From positions 1,618-7,256 of the forward strand of contig DONB01000096.1 of assembly GCA_003510325.1 (NCBI GenBank): a stretch of 5,639 nt of DNA. Reading direction: 5' to 3'. This document shows positions 1 to 5,639 of this stretch, piece by piece. Position 1 is the first letter of the stretch, and the number at the start of each line of letters is the position of its first letter. The notes below the pieces were generated by a model. That model saw only the letters and a program-made list of their open reading frames with translations. It did not search any database and had not been told where the DNA came from. A program made the translations under genes and the position numbers. Origin of the DNA: Thiobacillus sp. Its GTDB lineage: Bacteria; Pseudomonadota; Gammaproteobacteria; Burkholderiales; Thiobacillaceae.

Positions 1-1853
1 GAATAGCCGGTGCCGAAGTCGTCCACGGCGATGTCGACGCCGAGATTTTTCAGGGATTGCATCGCGATATTGATGCGTTCGGCATCCTGCATGACGAAGG
101 ATTCGGTCAACTCCAGCTCCAGACAGGCCGGATCGAGACCGGCCTGCGCAAGCGCGTTCGCCACCGAGTCCACCAGGCCGGCATGGCGGAACTGGATCGG
201 CGACAGGTTCACCGAGATGCTGATCGGCGGCAGGCCGGCACATTGCCAGGCGCTGTTCTGGCGGCAGGCTTCCTGCAGGATCCATTGCCCGATCGGGATG
301 ATGAGGCCGGTTTCCTCGGCGATGGGGATGAAGCTGTCCGGCGGAACCAGGCCCTTGCCCGGACAATTCCAGCGGATCAGGGCTTCGGCGCCGATGATGC
401 GGCCGCTGGCGACCTCGATGCGCGGCTGATAGTAGACGAGGAATTCATCGCGCTCGAGCGCGTGGCGCAGGCTGTTCTCGAGTTCGAGGCGTTCGCTGAT
501 CGCCAGGTTCAGTTCGGGCGTGAAGAAATGGTAGGTGCTGCGTCCTGAGGCCTTGGCCTTGTACATGGCGGCGTCGGCACAGCGCAGCAGGGCGTCGGGA
601 TCGTCGCCGTCCTGCGGGAAGCAGCTGATGCCGACGCTGCAACTGAGTCCGTATTCCTGGCCTTCGTCCACCCAGGGCTGCGAGATCGCGTCGAGCAGGC
701 GGCTGACGATGGAAATGATTTCGTTCTCGTCGTGTTGTTCGGTGAGCACGATGACGAACTCGTCGCCGCCCTGGCGTGCCACGCTGTCGTGGCCGCGGAC
801 GCAGGCCATCAGCCGGTCGGCCACCTCCAGCAGCAGACGGTCTCCGACGTGGTGGCCGAGACTGTCGTTGATCAGCTTGAAATGATCGAGGTCGACGAAC
901 ACCACTGCGACCTGATGGCCATCGCGTTGTGCCTTGCCGATGGCCTGTTCGATGCGGTCGCGCAGCAGCGAGCGGTTGGGCAGGCCGGTCAGGCTGTCGT
1001 GGCTGGCCTGGTATTCGAGTTCGGCATCGTGCTGCTTGCGCTCGGTGACATCGACTACCGTGCCTTCGAAAAACTGCACGCTGCCGTCGGCATTTTTCAC
1101 CGCGCGCGCGTTCTCGGAAATCCAGATGATGCGGCCGTCGTGTCGGTACACCTGCGATTCGAAATTTCGCACCACGCCCTGTTCCTGCATCAGGCGCACG
1201 AATTCGGCGCGCCGTTCCGGCAGCACGTAGAGCTGGCGCGGGATGTCGTGCAGGTGCGCAATCAGTGCATCCGGCGAGGCATGGCCGTAGATGCGCGCAA
1301 GCGCCGGGTTGGCGTTGAGGTAACGGCCTTCCGGCGTGGTCTGGTAGATGCCTTCGGTGGCATGTTCGAACAGGCTGCGGTAGCGCCGCACGGCCTCGTG
1401 CAGCGTCTCGTTGGCGGCCATGCGTTCGGAGATGTCCTGGATGAAGCCCTCGATCCAGGCCAGCTGGCCGTGCGCGTTGCGCAGGCCGACGCCGCGCTCG
1501 AGCACCCAGCGCACGCGGCCGTCGGCACGGAGGATGCGGTATTCCACGTCGAAGGTCTCGTTGGCTTCGAGCGCGTCGTGGATGGTTCGGCTGACGCGCT
1601 CGCGGTCTTCCGGCAGCGTCATCTGGCCGTAGGACACGCGGTTGTTGAACACCAGTTCGTCGGGGCGGTAGCCGGTGAGCTTGTGGCAGCCCTCGCTGAC
1701 GTATTCCATGGTCCAGATCGCGTCGATGCGGCAGCGGTAGATCATGCCGACGAGGTTGTCGGTGATGGTGGTGAGCAGGCGCGTGATGTCGAGCGGTGCG
1801 GCGGTATCCGTCGCGACCGTCCCGGAGGGCGGAGGAGGCGTCCACCTATTCAT
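1..1853 (-). CDS. PAS-PAS-GGDEF-EAL bifunctional diguanylate cyclase/phosphodiesterase (3' end cut by window edge)
   Basis: Cytosolic cyclic-di-GMP turnover enzyme with no transmembrane segment in the visible 617 codons. Two PAS sensor domains come first, about residues 25-145 (ending FIQDISERM) and 158-275 (ending VVDVTERKQ). A GGDEF domain follows, about 283-440, with the metal-site motif DLDHFK at 321-326, an intact GGDEF signature at 362-366 and a canonical inhibitory I-site RGHD at 353-356, five residues before it. The EAL domain starts about 455, with EAL at 490-492, ELTES at 581-585 and DDFGTGY at 611-617, where the window ends, so the later catalytic lysine and glutamate cannot be checked. 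Both activities therefore look intact as far as visible: GTP to c-di-GMP, and c-di-GMP to pGpG. The ATG at 1853 overlaps the end of the lactonase-like gene by 8 bases and has no clear Shine-Dalgarno, implying coupled translation. The signal sensed by the PAS domains is unknown. Domain identity is very secure; the net direction of activity is not. Confidence 0.95.
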   Translation of the reverse strand, partial: MNRWTPPPPSGTVATDTAAPLDITRLLTTITDNLVGMIYRCRIDAIWTMEYVSEGCHKLTGYRPDELVFNNRVSYGQMTLPEDRERVSRTIHDALEANETFDVEYRILRADGRVRWVLERGVGLRNAHGQLAWIEGFIQDISERMAANETLHEAVRRYRSLFEHATEGIYQTTPEGRYLNANPALARIYGHASPDALIAHLHDIPRQLYVLPERRAEFVRLMQEQGVVRNFESQVYRHDGRIIWISENARAVKNADGSVQFFEGTVVDVTERKQHDAELEYQASHDSLTGLPNRSLLRDRIEQAIGKAQRDGHQVAVVFVDLDHFKLINDSLGHHVGDRLLLEVADRLMACVRGHDSVARQGGDEFVIVLTEQHDENEIISIVSRLLDAISQPWVDEGQEYGLSCSVGISCFPQDGDDPDALLRCADAAMYKAKASGRSTYHFFTPELNLAISERLELENSLRHALERDEFLVYYQPRIEVASGRIIGAEALIRWNCPGKGLVPPDSFIPIAEETGLIIPIGQWILQEACRQNSAWQCAGLPPISISVNLSPIQFRHAGLVDSVANALAQAGLDPACLELELTESFVMQDAERINIAMQSLKNLGVDIAVDDFGTGY

Positions 1854-2628
1854 GGAAGTCGGGGAAGCGCCGCAGGGTGCGCCAGAAGGCGAGGTCGTGG
1901 TTGGGCCACAGCTCGGCGCGCTCCTGCCGCGCCAGGGTCTTGAGCTTGCGGATGCTTGCCAGCGCCTCGCCCTCGCGGTCCTGCCAGCACAGGCCGGGGG
2001 CGATTTCCTGCTCGAGATTTTCGGCGAGGTCGGCGGCGTCGCCGCACAGGATCAGCGGCGGCCCCTTAGGCAGTTCGACGAACAGCGACATGTGGCCCGC
2101 AGTGTGGCCGGGGCTGGCGATCGCGCGCACGCCCGGCACCAGGTCGTATTCGCCGTGCTGCACCTTCCAGCTGTCGACACCGGCGAGGTCGTCGGCGAAC
2201 ACCGCGATGTCGAGGCCGGAGCGCGCGGCGTCAAGCTCGGCCTGCTGCACGTGCACCTCGGCGCCGCACACGTCGCACAGGCCGCCGGCGTGGTCGAAGT
2301 GCAGGTGGCCGACGAACACCACGTCGACGTCGGCGGCGGTCAGCCCCAGCCGTTCCAGGTGATGCGGGATGCGATCCTCCTCGCGCATCTCGGGCGGGCC
2401 GAAGGGGAAAGATGCCGGATCGTAGTAGCGGTCGCGCAATGCAGGATCGGCGATCTTGGTGTAGTCGCAGCCGACGTCGTAGAGGATGCGGCCGTTCCTC
2501 GTCTCGATCAGGTAGGCGAGGATCGGCGCCTCGATGATCTGGCCATGGCCGCGGTTGCGCGTCGACAGCGACTTGTCGTACTTGTGCAGGCCGGTGAGCA
2601 GCGGCCACATGCGCAGCACCTGGGTCAT
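1846..2628 (-). CDS. Metallo-beta-lactamase-fold hydrolase, N-acyl-homoserine-lactonase-like family
   Basis: 260-residue soluble hydrolase with no signal peptide, similar in length to known AHL lactonases (about 250-280). The dinuclear zinc site is complete: HLHFDH at 108-113 (followed by AGG, as in lactonases), H175 in SPGHTAGH, D197 in CGDAAD and H244 in PNHD. Spacing between ligands closely follows AiiA. Family members open lactone rings, including AHL quorum signals and gamma-butyrolactone, but the fold also covers other ester and amide hydrolases. Oddity: three residues after the bridging Asp, where AiiA has Tyr194, this protein has D200, so AHL activity should not be assumed. The start at 2628 is chosen because AGGAGA lies 7 bases upstream and the family N-terminus begins here; the frame is open 66 codons further upstream, but that extension is Arg/Ala-rich shadow of the preceding gene. 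The start overlaps the cysteine hydrolase stop as ATGA, and its own end overlaps the c-di-GMP gene by 8 bases. Confidence 0.9.
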   Translation of the reverse strand: MTQVLRMWPLLTGLHKYDKSLSTRNRGHGQIIEAPILAYLIETRNGRILYDVGCDYTKIADPALRDRYYDPASFPFGPPEMREEDRIPHHLERLGLTAADVDVVFVGHLHFDHAGGLCDVCGAEVHVQQAELDAARSGLDIAVFADDLAGVDSWKVQHGEYDLVPGVRAIASPGHTAGHMSLFVELPKGPPLILCGDAADLAENLEQEIAPGLCWQDREGEALASIRKLKTLARQERAELWPNHDLAFWRTLRRFPDFHE

Positions 2629-3275
2629 GGCCTGGTCTCCTGGGCATGCTCGAGCTCGGCGACCAGGGTTCCACTGTCGGCCACGCGGCCGAACACGCCG
2701 CCCTCCACCGCCACCATCTGCAGGGCGGCGGCGTGCAGGTGCGGATACGCGGAACCGCAGGCGTCGGCGGCCAGCACGCAGCCATAGCCGCGGTCGACCG
2801 CCTCGCGCAGCGTCGAATGCACGCACACCTCGGTGGTGACGCCGCCGAGGATGAGGTGGTCGATGCCGCGGTTCTGCAGGATCTGCGCCAGGTCGGTCTG
2901 GTGGAAGGCGCCATAGCCGGGCTTGTCGATGACCGTTTCGCCGGGAATCGGTTGCAGCTCGTCGATGAAGTCGTGGCCGAACTCGCCGCGCACCAGCAGG
3001 CGCCCGAGCGGGCCGGCGCTGCCGATCTCGGCGCCGGCTGCGCGGCTGCGTTCCATCTTGGCGGGCGGGCAGTCGGACAGGTCGGGGCGATGCCCCTCGC
3101 GCGTGTGCACCACCAGCATGCCGAGGCGGCGCGCGGCGGCTAGCACATGCTGGATGGCCGGAATCGTCCGGCGCAGGGCGTCGACGTCGAGCCGGGCCGC
3201 GGCTGCATAGCCGCCGGGGTCGAGAAAGTCGCGCTGCATGTCGATGACCAGCAGCGCGGTGCGGGCGGGACTCAT
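2625..3275 (-). CDS. Isochorismatase-like cysteine hydrolase, biuret-hydrolase/ureidoacrylate-hydrolase type
   Basis: 216-residue soluble hydrolase of the isochorismatase superfamily, whose nearer members (biuret hydrolase, RutB, N-carbamoyl and nicotinamide amidohydrolases) cleave C-N bonds through a cysteine thioester. The triad is visible: D12 in VIDMQRDF, K118 in VIDKPGYGAF and C151 in GVTTEVCVHSTLREA, with the TTE segment that forms the usual cis-peptide. The stretches HTREGHRPDLSD (57-68), PGETVIDKPG (111-120) and EGGVFGRV (191-198) closely resemble biuret hydrolase as I remember it. However, the substrate-binding Gln215 of that enzyme aligns with E191 at the same distance (40 residues) from the catalytic Cys, so biuret may not be the substrate. 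The family includes true isochorismatases, but no siderophore genes are nearby. The ATG at 3275 overlaps the transporter stop as ATGA, and the stop overlaps the lactonase start in the same way, so it is translated as the middle of a coupled operon. Superfamily is secure; substrate is unknown. Confidence 0.92.
   Translation of the reverse strand: MSPARTALLVIDMQRDFLDPGGYAAAARLDVDALRRTIPAIQHVLAAARRLGMLVVHTREGHRPDLSDCPPAKMERSRAAGAEIGSAGPLGRLLVRGEFGHDFIDELQPIPGETVIDKPGYGAFHQTDLAQILQNRGIDHLILGGVTTEVCVHSTLREAVDRGYGCVLAADACGSAYPHLHAAALQMVAVEGGVFGRVADSGTLVAELEHAQETRP
2636..2641 (-). promoter_or_regulatory. Ribosome binding site of the lactonase-like gene
   Basis: AGGAGA on the minus strand, 7 bases before the ATG at 2628. 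It lies inside the last codons of the cysteine hydrolase gene. It is the best Shine-Dalgarno in the window and settles the start of the lactonase-like gene against the longer upstream reading frame. Confidence 0.75.
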
Positions 3276-4165
3276 GCGAAGGCCCCCGCCGATTCGGTGC
3301 GCGCCTCGATCACCGCGGCGGCGAGGATCAGCGCGCCGCCCACCGCCTCCTGAGGCGTCAGCGTTTCGCCGCCGACGATCACGGCCGAGACCACGCCCAC
3401 CACCAGCTCGGCCAGCAGCAGGATGGCCGCCTTGCCGGCGTCGAGGCGGGCGACGCCGTAGAAGGTGGCGAGCGTGCCGGGCAGCACCCAGACGAGCGCC
3501 AGCGCCGCCAGCGCCAGCAGGTGCGGCGTGTCGAGCGCCGGCACCGGCTGGCCGTTCCAGTTCATGAAGCCGAGCGAGATGACGGCGCAGCCGGCGAACA
3601 CCGCGACTGCGCGCGCCGCATCGGGCAGGCCGTGGCCGGCACGGATGGCGACGTTGTTGAGCGCAAACGCGAGGCCCGAGGACAGCGCCAGCAGATCGAT
3701 GGCGGAGAGCGGCGCGGCCAGGATTTCCGGGCCGCCGAGCGTTAACGCCAGGCCGGCCAGCGCCAGCGCCAGCGCGGTCAGGCGCAGGCGGGTGAAGGCT
3801 TCGCCGAGAAACAGCCGCGCGGCGAGAATGGTCCACACCGGCGCCAGATAGAACAGCAGCAGCACCCGCACCACGCTGCCGTAGGTGAGCGAGGTGGCAA
3901 AGGACGCATTGGCCCAGCCGCCGAGGAGCGCGATGAGCAGCAGCAGCCCGGCCTGGCCGCGGCGTGGTGGCGTGCGGAAGACCCATGGCAGCAGCACCAG
4001 CGCCGGCAGGCCGTAGGCCACCGCTTGCACGAAGCTGCCGTGGATGCCGGCGGCGTTCAGTGCCTTCAGCGGCCACCAGAACAGTCCCCACAGCACGGCA
4101 CCGCCCAGCAGGGCGGAGACCGCCATGCCCTGGCGGCGCGGAAGGAACAGCGGCAGGGTCGTCAC
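3272..4165 (-). CDS. EamA/DMT-superfamily membrane transporter
   Basis: 297-residue inner-membrane protein with about ten hydrophobic helices in two repeated EamA halves (about residues 15-143 and 155-287), the standard size and fold of drug/metabolite transporters. The typical end-of-repeat pattern is visible twice: FYLAPVWTILAARLFLGEAF (105-124) and LLAELVVGVVSAVIVGGET (250-268), each followed by a final helix. DMT proteins move amino acids, nucleotide-related compounds, vitamins or other small polar metabolites, often outward; sequence alone does not give the substrate or direction. The GTG start at 4165 lies one base after the desaturase stop, favouring coupled translation. An alternative is the ATG at 4126 (codon 14), which would remove only the polar leader before the first helix; neither has a clear Shine-Dalgarno. 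Its stop overlaps the start of the cysteine hydrolase by 4 bases, which suggests that the transporter carries the substrate or product of the two downstream hydrolases. Confidence 0.9.
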   Translation of the reverse strand: MTTLPLFLPRRQGMAVSALLGGAVLWGLFWWPLKALNAAGIHGSFVQAVAYGLPALVLLPWVFRTPPRRGQAGLLLLIALLGGWANASFATSLTYGSVVRVLLLFYLAPVWTILAARLFLGEAFTRLRLTALALALAGLALTLGGPEILAAPLSAIDLLALSSGLAFALNNVAIRAGHGLPDAARAVAVFAGCAVISLGFMNWNGQPVPALDTPHLLALAALALVWVLPGTLATFYGVARLDAGKAAILLLAELVVGVVSAVIVGGETLTPQEAVGGALILAAAVIEARTESAGAFA

Positions 4166-4166
4166 G

Positions 4167-5177
4167 TCACACCGCGGTCAGAAAGGATACCGACACGGCG
4201 CCGATGAACCCCTCGGCATGTCCGGCTCGCGGATCGACTTCGCCGTAGTCGTCGGCCAGCACGCGCGTGACGCGGTGGCGGTGGAAGGGCAGCAGCAGCT
4301 TCGACATCGGAATCGCCTGCGCCGGGTCGTTGCCGTATAGCTCACGGTGCAGCGCCGGCAGGCGATACCACGGTGCAGTCGGTTTCTCGTGATGGGCGTT
4401 GTGATAGGGAAAGTTGAGCAGCAGCAGGTTGAGCCAGGGCCAGCGCAGGCTGGCGAGGTTGGAATAGGTGTGGGCTTGTTCGTAGGCCTTGTCGCGATGC
4501 GTGTCGGCCGGCACCGGCTCGCTGTCGGGAATCGCGTAGGCGTCGTAGGTGTGCTGGAAAGCGTCGGCAAAGCGCAGCACGCTGACCATGATCAGATAGG
4601 CCACGACATAGAGCAGCAGCGCACGTGGCGCGAACATGCCCAGCGCGACGAAGGCCATGCCGCGTAGCGCGAGGATGGCAAGCACGCGGCCGCGGTCGGC
4701 ATGGCGCGCCGGATCAAGGAAAGGGCGCGCGACGACGTAGGCGTGCATCAGAAGCTCCACCGCCGGTACGTAGGCCCACTCCAGTGCCAGCATTGCCCGC
4801 CGCACCCAGGAGGGCGAGGCCAGCAGCAGCGCCTTGGTGTCGAGGCTGATGACGTCGGCGCGGTCGACATGGTGGCGCATGTGCTTGCGACGCAGGTGTT
4901 CGTAGCGGGCATAGCAGCTGCCGGTGAGCCAGGTCATCAGCACGCCGCCACGGGTGTTGGCCTCGGGTTGGGTGAAAATCGTGCCGTGGGCGAATTCGTG
5001 GAACAGGTAGGCCGAGACGATCATTGCGTGGGCGAACCACAGGGTGGCGGCCAGGGCTGCCGGCCAGGATGCGGTCGCCATCAGCCACAAGCCGCCGGCA
5101 TAGCCGGAGAGTGAATAGGCAAGCGCCAGCGTATTGGGCAGGGCGCCGTCGGAATGGCGGAACAATCGGGTGGACAT
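4167..5177 (-). CDS. Fatty-acid-desaturase-family membrane di-iron enzyme
   Basis: 336-residue integral membrane oxidoreductase of the FA_desaturase family, which uses a histidine-bound di-iron centre, O2 and electrons from a reductase to desaturate or hydroxylate lipid-like substrates. All three histidine boxes are present: HEFAH at 60-64, HLRRKHMRHH at 94-103 and HNAHH at 259-263. Additional conserved-looking histidines are H209 (FQHTYD) and H236 (EQAHTYSN), the latter a common extra ligand position. Hydrophobic segments lie near 15-60, 125-150, 165-205 and around 245-258. Length is normal for bacterial members. The ATG at 5177 gives a sensible N-terminus but has no Shine-Dalgarno, and an intrinsic terminator ends 12 bases upstream. 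The stop is one base before the transporter GTG. Whether it is a desaturase, a hydroxylase or another oxygenase, and whether it works in the same pathway as the hydrolases behind it, cannot be told from sequence. No ferredoxin or reductase gene is in the window. Confidence 0.9.
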   Translation of the reverse strand: MSTRLFRHSDGALPNTLALAYSLSGYAGGLWLMATASWPAALAATLWFAHAMIVSAYLFHEFAHGTIFTQPEANTRGGVLMTWLTGSCYARYEHLRRKHMRHHVDRADVISLDTKALLLASPSWVRRAMLALEWAYVPAVELLMHAYVVARPFLDPARHADRGRVLAILALRGMAFVALGMFAPRALLLYVVAYLIMVSVLRFADAFQHTYDAYAIPDSEPVPADTHRDKAYEQAHTYSNLASLRWPWLNLLLLNFPYHNAHHEKPTAPWYRLPALHRELYGNDPAQAIPMSKLLLPFHRHRVTRVLADDYGEVDPRAGHAEGFIGAVSVSFLTAV

Positions 5178-5189
5178 GGCTGGGATCGG

Positions 5190-5218
5190 AAAAAATGCCG
5201 CCCTTCGTCGAGGGCGGC
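5190..5218 (-). terminator. Intrinsic (rho-independent) terminator after the ABC substrate-binding protein gene
   Basis: Read on the minus strand: a perfect 8-bp stem GCCGCCCT / AGGGCGGC with a 6-base loop CGACGA, then A and six Ts. It begins 9 bases after the TAA of the substrate-binding protein gene, the expected place for the end of that operon. The plus strand has no T-run after the stem, so it is one-directional. It occupies most of the only intergenic gap (5178-5227). The remaining 12 bases before the desaturase ATG show no promoter or ribosome binding site. Confidence 0.9.
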
Positions 5219-5227
5219 CGAGGGGGC

Positions 5228-5639
5228 TTATTTCAGCAGCGCCTTTACATAACGGTCGTCCAGGGTGGCGGGAATCGCGGCGGCCTTCTTGATCTGGCCG
5301 TTCTTGATCAGGATTTCGTTGATCACTTCGCCGCTGACGTAAAAGGAGGTGGTGTCCTTGCCCTTGGCGTAGGTCTTGGGCATTTCGGCGAGCGGGATGT
5401 TGTAGACGCCGGTCAGCTGCTCCAGCGCTTCCTTGTCGGAGACGCCCACCGCCTTGCCGATCAGCTTGGCGGCTTCGGCGGGCTTGGCCTTCATGTAGGC
5501 CAGGCCGTCGAGGTAGCCGCGCATCAGCGCCATGATCTGCTTGTCGTCCTTGCCGATGCGCTTGACGTCGAAGGCGAGCACGTCGGTGATGATGCCGGGC
5601 GCTTCGCGCGAGGAATAGATGACATGGAACTTGCCCTTG
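5228..5639 (-). CDS. ABC-transporter substrate-binding protein, NMT1/THI5-TauA-NrtA type (C-terminal part only)
   Basis: The last 136 full codons of a periplasmic binding protein; the start and the ligand-binding N-lobe lie beyond the right edge. The visible part shows the typical C-lobe of taurine/sulfonate/nitrate/pyrimidine-type binding proteins: a helix with YLDGLAYMKAKPAEAAKLIG, then GVSDKEALEQL, and the ending DDRYVKALLK that caps many of these proteins. An internal GTG at 5581 is in frame but cannot be the start, because the frame continues open and protein-like to the window edge (HVIYSSREAPGIITD). In this family the protein delivers a small organic or nitrogen/sulfur compound to an inner-membrane permease and ATPase, usually encoded in the same operon, here presumably off the window. 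It is the last gene of that operon, since a strong terminator follows. Ligand not identifiable. Confidence 0.85.
   Translation of the reverse strand, partial: KGKFHVIYSSREAPGIITDVLAFDVKRIGKDDKQIMALMRGYLDGLAYMKAKPAEAAKLIGKAVGVSDKEALEQLTGVYNIPLAEMPKTYAKGKDTTSFYVSGEVINEILIKNGQIKKAAAIPATLDDRYVKALLK

Noticed and set aside
445..1845. 466-codon minus-strand reading frame over the c-di-GMP gene
   Set aside because: Its product is low-complexity Arg/Pro/His-rich with no domain. The neighbouring frame (start 1853) gives PAS, GGDEF and EAL motifs and stays open to the window edge.
732..1943. 403-codon plus-strand reading frame
   Set aside because: It is antisense to the c-di-GMP gene. The frame is open because of high GC and codon bias opposite a real gene, and its product shows no recognisable domain.
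1846..2628. Calling this gene aiiA or a quorum-quenching enzyme outright
   Set aside because: The fold and zinc site match, but the AiiA tyrosine is replaced and no AHL-related gene (luxI/luxR type) is in the window.
1744..2787. 347-codon plus-strand reading frame
   Set aside because: It is antisense to the lactonase-like and neighbouring genes. The composition is shadow-like and there is no domain.
2629..2826. 66-residue N-terminal extension of the lactonase-like protein
   Set aside because: It overlaps the cysteine hydrolase in another frame and is Arg-rich, and a good ribosome site points to the ATG at 2628.
2625..4091. 488-codon frame suggesting a fusion upstream of the cysteine hydrolase
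   Set aside because: The first 272 codons are an Arg/Ala-rich out-of-frame reading of the DMT transporter. The real start is the ATG at 3275 overlapping the transporter stop.
5190..5218. Inverted repeat as an operator or a small RNA
   Set aside because: A GC-rich perfect stem, short loop and run of six Ts right after a stop codon are fully explained by an intrinsic terminator.

Overview
The window is high-GC bacterial DNA, coding almost throughout, with every supported gene on the minus strand, so transcription runs from the right edge (5639) to the left edge (1). Gene types, GC content and tight packing suggest a proteobacterium, probably a betaproteobacterium. That is a judgement from style, not from a marker gene.

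Layout in the direction of transcription: (a) 5639-5228, the C-terminal part of an ABC-transporter substrate-binding protein of the NMT1/THI5-TauA-SsuA-NrtA type; (b) 5218-5190, a strong intrinsic terminator; (c) 5177-4167, a three-histidine-box membrane fatty-acid-desaturase-family protein; (d) 4165-3272, a ten-helix EamA/DMT transporter; (e) 3275-2625, an isochorismatase-like cysteine hydrolase resembling biuret hydrolase; (f) 2628-1846, a metallo-beta-lactamase-fold hydrolase of the N-acyl-homoserine-lactonase type; (g) 1853 to the left edge, a PAS-PAS-GGDEF-EAL cyclic-di-GMP enzyme cut off inside its EAL domain.

Genes (c) to (g) are separated by 1 base or overlap by 4, 4 and 8 bases, so they look like one translationally coupled operon. 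The two soluble hydrolases and the DMT transporter plausibly handle one small metabolite (export or import plus C-N and lactone/ester-type hydrolysis). The substrate is not identifiable from sequence. Both hydrolases keep their catalytic residues but, by my alignment from memory, carry an acidic residue where the best-studied relative has a key substrate-contacting residue (Gln in biuret hydrolase, Tyr in the AiiA lactonase). They may therefore act on something other than biuret or AHLs. The c-di-GMP gene at the end of the run could tie the module to a lifestyle switch, or could simply be a neighbour.

The main oddity is that the terminator ends only 12 bases before the desaturase start codon, leaving no room for an ordinary promoter and no Shine-Dalgarno sequence. 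No RNA genes, insertion sequences, CRISPR arrays or notable repeats were seen. No stretch over 300 bases lacks a gene; the only intergenic gap longer than one base is 5178-5227.
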